Source of the DNA: Wuchereria bancrofti
Lineage: Eukaryota; Nematoda; Chromadorea; Rhabditida; Onchocercidae
DNA length: 64,000 nt
Direction: 5' to 3'
NCBI GenBank assembly: GCA_005281725.1
Contig: SSBO01000003.1
Coordinates: 1,913,036-1,977,035, forward strand
Shown: positions 63,539 to 64,000 of the stretch, one piece after another
Layout: each line of letters begins with the position of its first letter
Position numbering within the stretch: the first letter of the stretch is position 1
Position numbers and translations under genes: made by a program
The notes under the pieces: generated by a model
Told to the model about the DNA's origin: nothing
Databases searched by the model: none
The model's input: only the letters and a program-made list of their open reading frames with translations

Positions 63539-64000
63539 ATGGCGCGAAAGAAGGAATACAGCGGAATGGCCGCTGATGCAAGTAGTACTACCAGTAGCGG
63601 TGGGAAACGTACGGCGAAAAATGACATGTCGAATGATGCACAGTGTAAAATGGACTTAGATCGACTTAATCCAATTTCGAAACGGAAAGAGGTATATAGT
63701 AAGCCCATATATCTTATTTCCATAAGCGAAACTAAGCCTTATCAGCATTTTAACACGATTTATTTGAACTTTTTGATTCCTGGAATGGTTGTCAGCCCAT
63801 CGATCTCGAAGATATTGTTGTTGTGGTTGATTGTTTTAACGTAAATTGAAGTTTAAACTTTTATTTACAGAAATGAATCAAAACTGAGAAATTTTTGCGG
63901 TCTCTGAATTTATACTAAGATTTCAACTTGTGTTACACACTGTTGCAGGTTGCATATCCGGGAACAAGCGTACGGAATGTTTACGATGTTGCTGATTTGC
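63539..64000 (+). CDS. N-terminal exons of an unrecognised gene (runs off the window)
   Basis: Exon 63539-63691 begins MARKKEYSGMAADASSTTSS, a hydrophilic, Ser/Thr/Lys-rich and probably disordered start, and ends in phase 0 at a GAG/GTATAT donor. A second exon begins at 63949 after TGTTGCAG and reads VAYPGTSVRNVYDVADL up to the window end. The frame is open upstream of 63539 back to 63497 without another ATG, which makes 63539 the best start. Codon use is richer in G/C than the surroundings. Too little is present to name a family. Confidence 0.6.

Overview
The window is a strongly AT-rich, gene-poor stretch of nuclear DNA from a nematode. Short multi-exon genes with TTTCAG-type acceptors, probable spliced-leader acceptors a few bases before start codons, and nematode families (ZP-domain cuticlin, Srw-type receptor, MP20-like calponin, copine) all point there. 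The AT content and long simple repeats would suit a spirurid/filarial species, but that is inference. No mobile-element ORF, rRNA or CRISPR is visible.

Layout. 30-7486 (-): a complete 12-exon copine whose Ca2+- and metal-binding residues are largely replaced; it includes one GC-AG intron. 7.5-11.26 kb: intergenic, rich in microsatellites. 11265-16481 (+): a 14-exon TTLL12 gene. 19490-24860 (+): a 5-exon calponin/transgelin-like muscle protein with a 3.6 kb first intron. 24.9-35.8 kb: a gene desert with one compositionally odd block near 25.8-26.2 kb. 35844-43907 (+): a 9-exon Srw-type seven-transmembrane receptor. Its last two introns hold a 63-bp tandem array with a sequence gap (40.8-41.6 kb) and a separate 22-bp minisatellite (42.95-43.14 kb). 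44.3 kb: an imperfect hairpin of small-RNA type. 47512-53402 (-): a 10-exon ZP-domain cuticlin-like membrane protein with an intron-containing tRNA-Ile(UAU) on the opposite strand of its first intron. 53.4-61.5 kb: intergenic. 61578-61884 (-): a candidate two-exon small gene. 62.2-62.8 kb: a less AT-rich patch with a candidate 38-codon ORF. 63539-64000 (+): the first two exons of an unrecognised gene that runs off the window.

The exon models were built by hand from translated homology and splice signals. For the five main genes every exon-exon junction keeps phase, which is strong internal support. The genes do not form a pathway: they cover membrane trafficking/signalling (copine), tubulin biology (TTLL12), muscle (calponin), neuropeptide-type signalling (receptor) and cuticle/apical matrix (ZP protein). 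The most unusual items are the degenerate copine and the two regulatory-looking tandem arrays inside the receptor gene.
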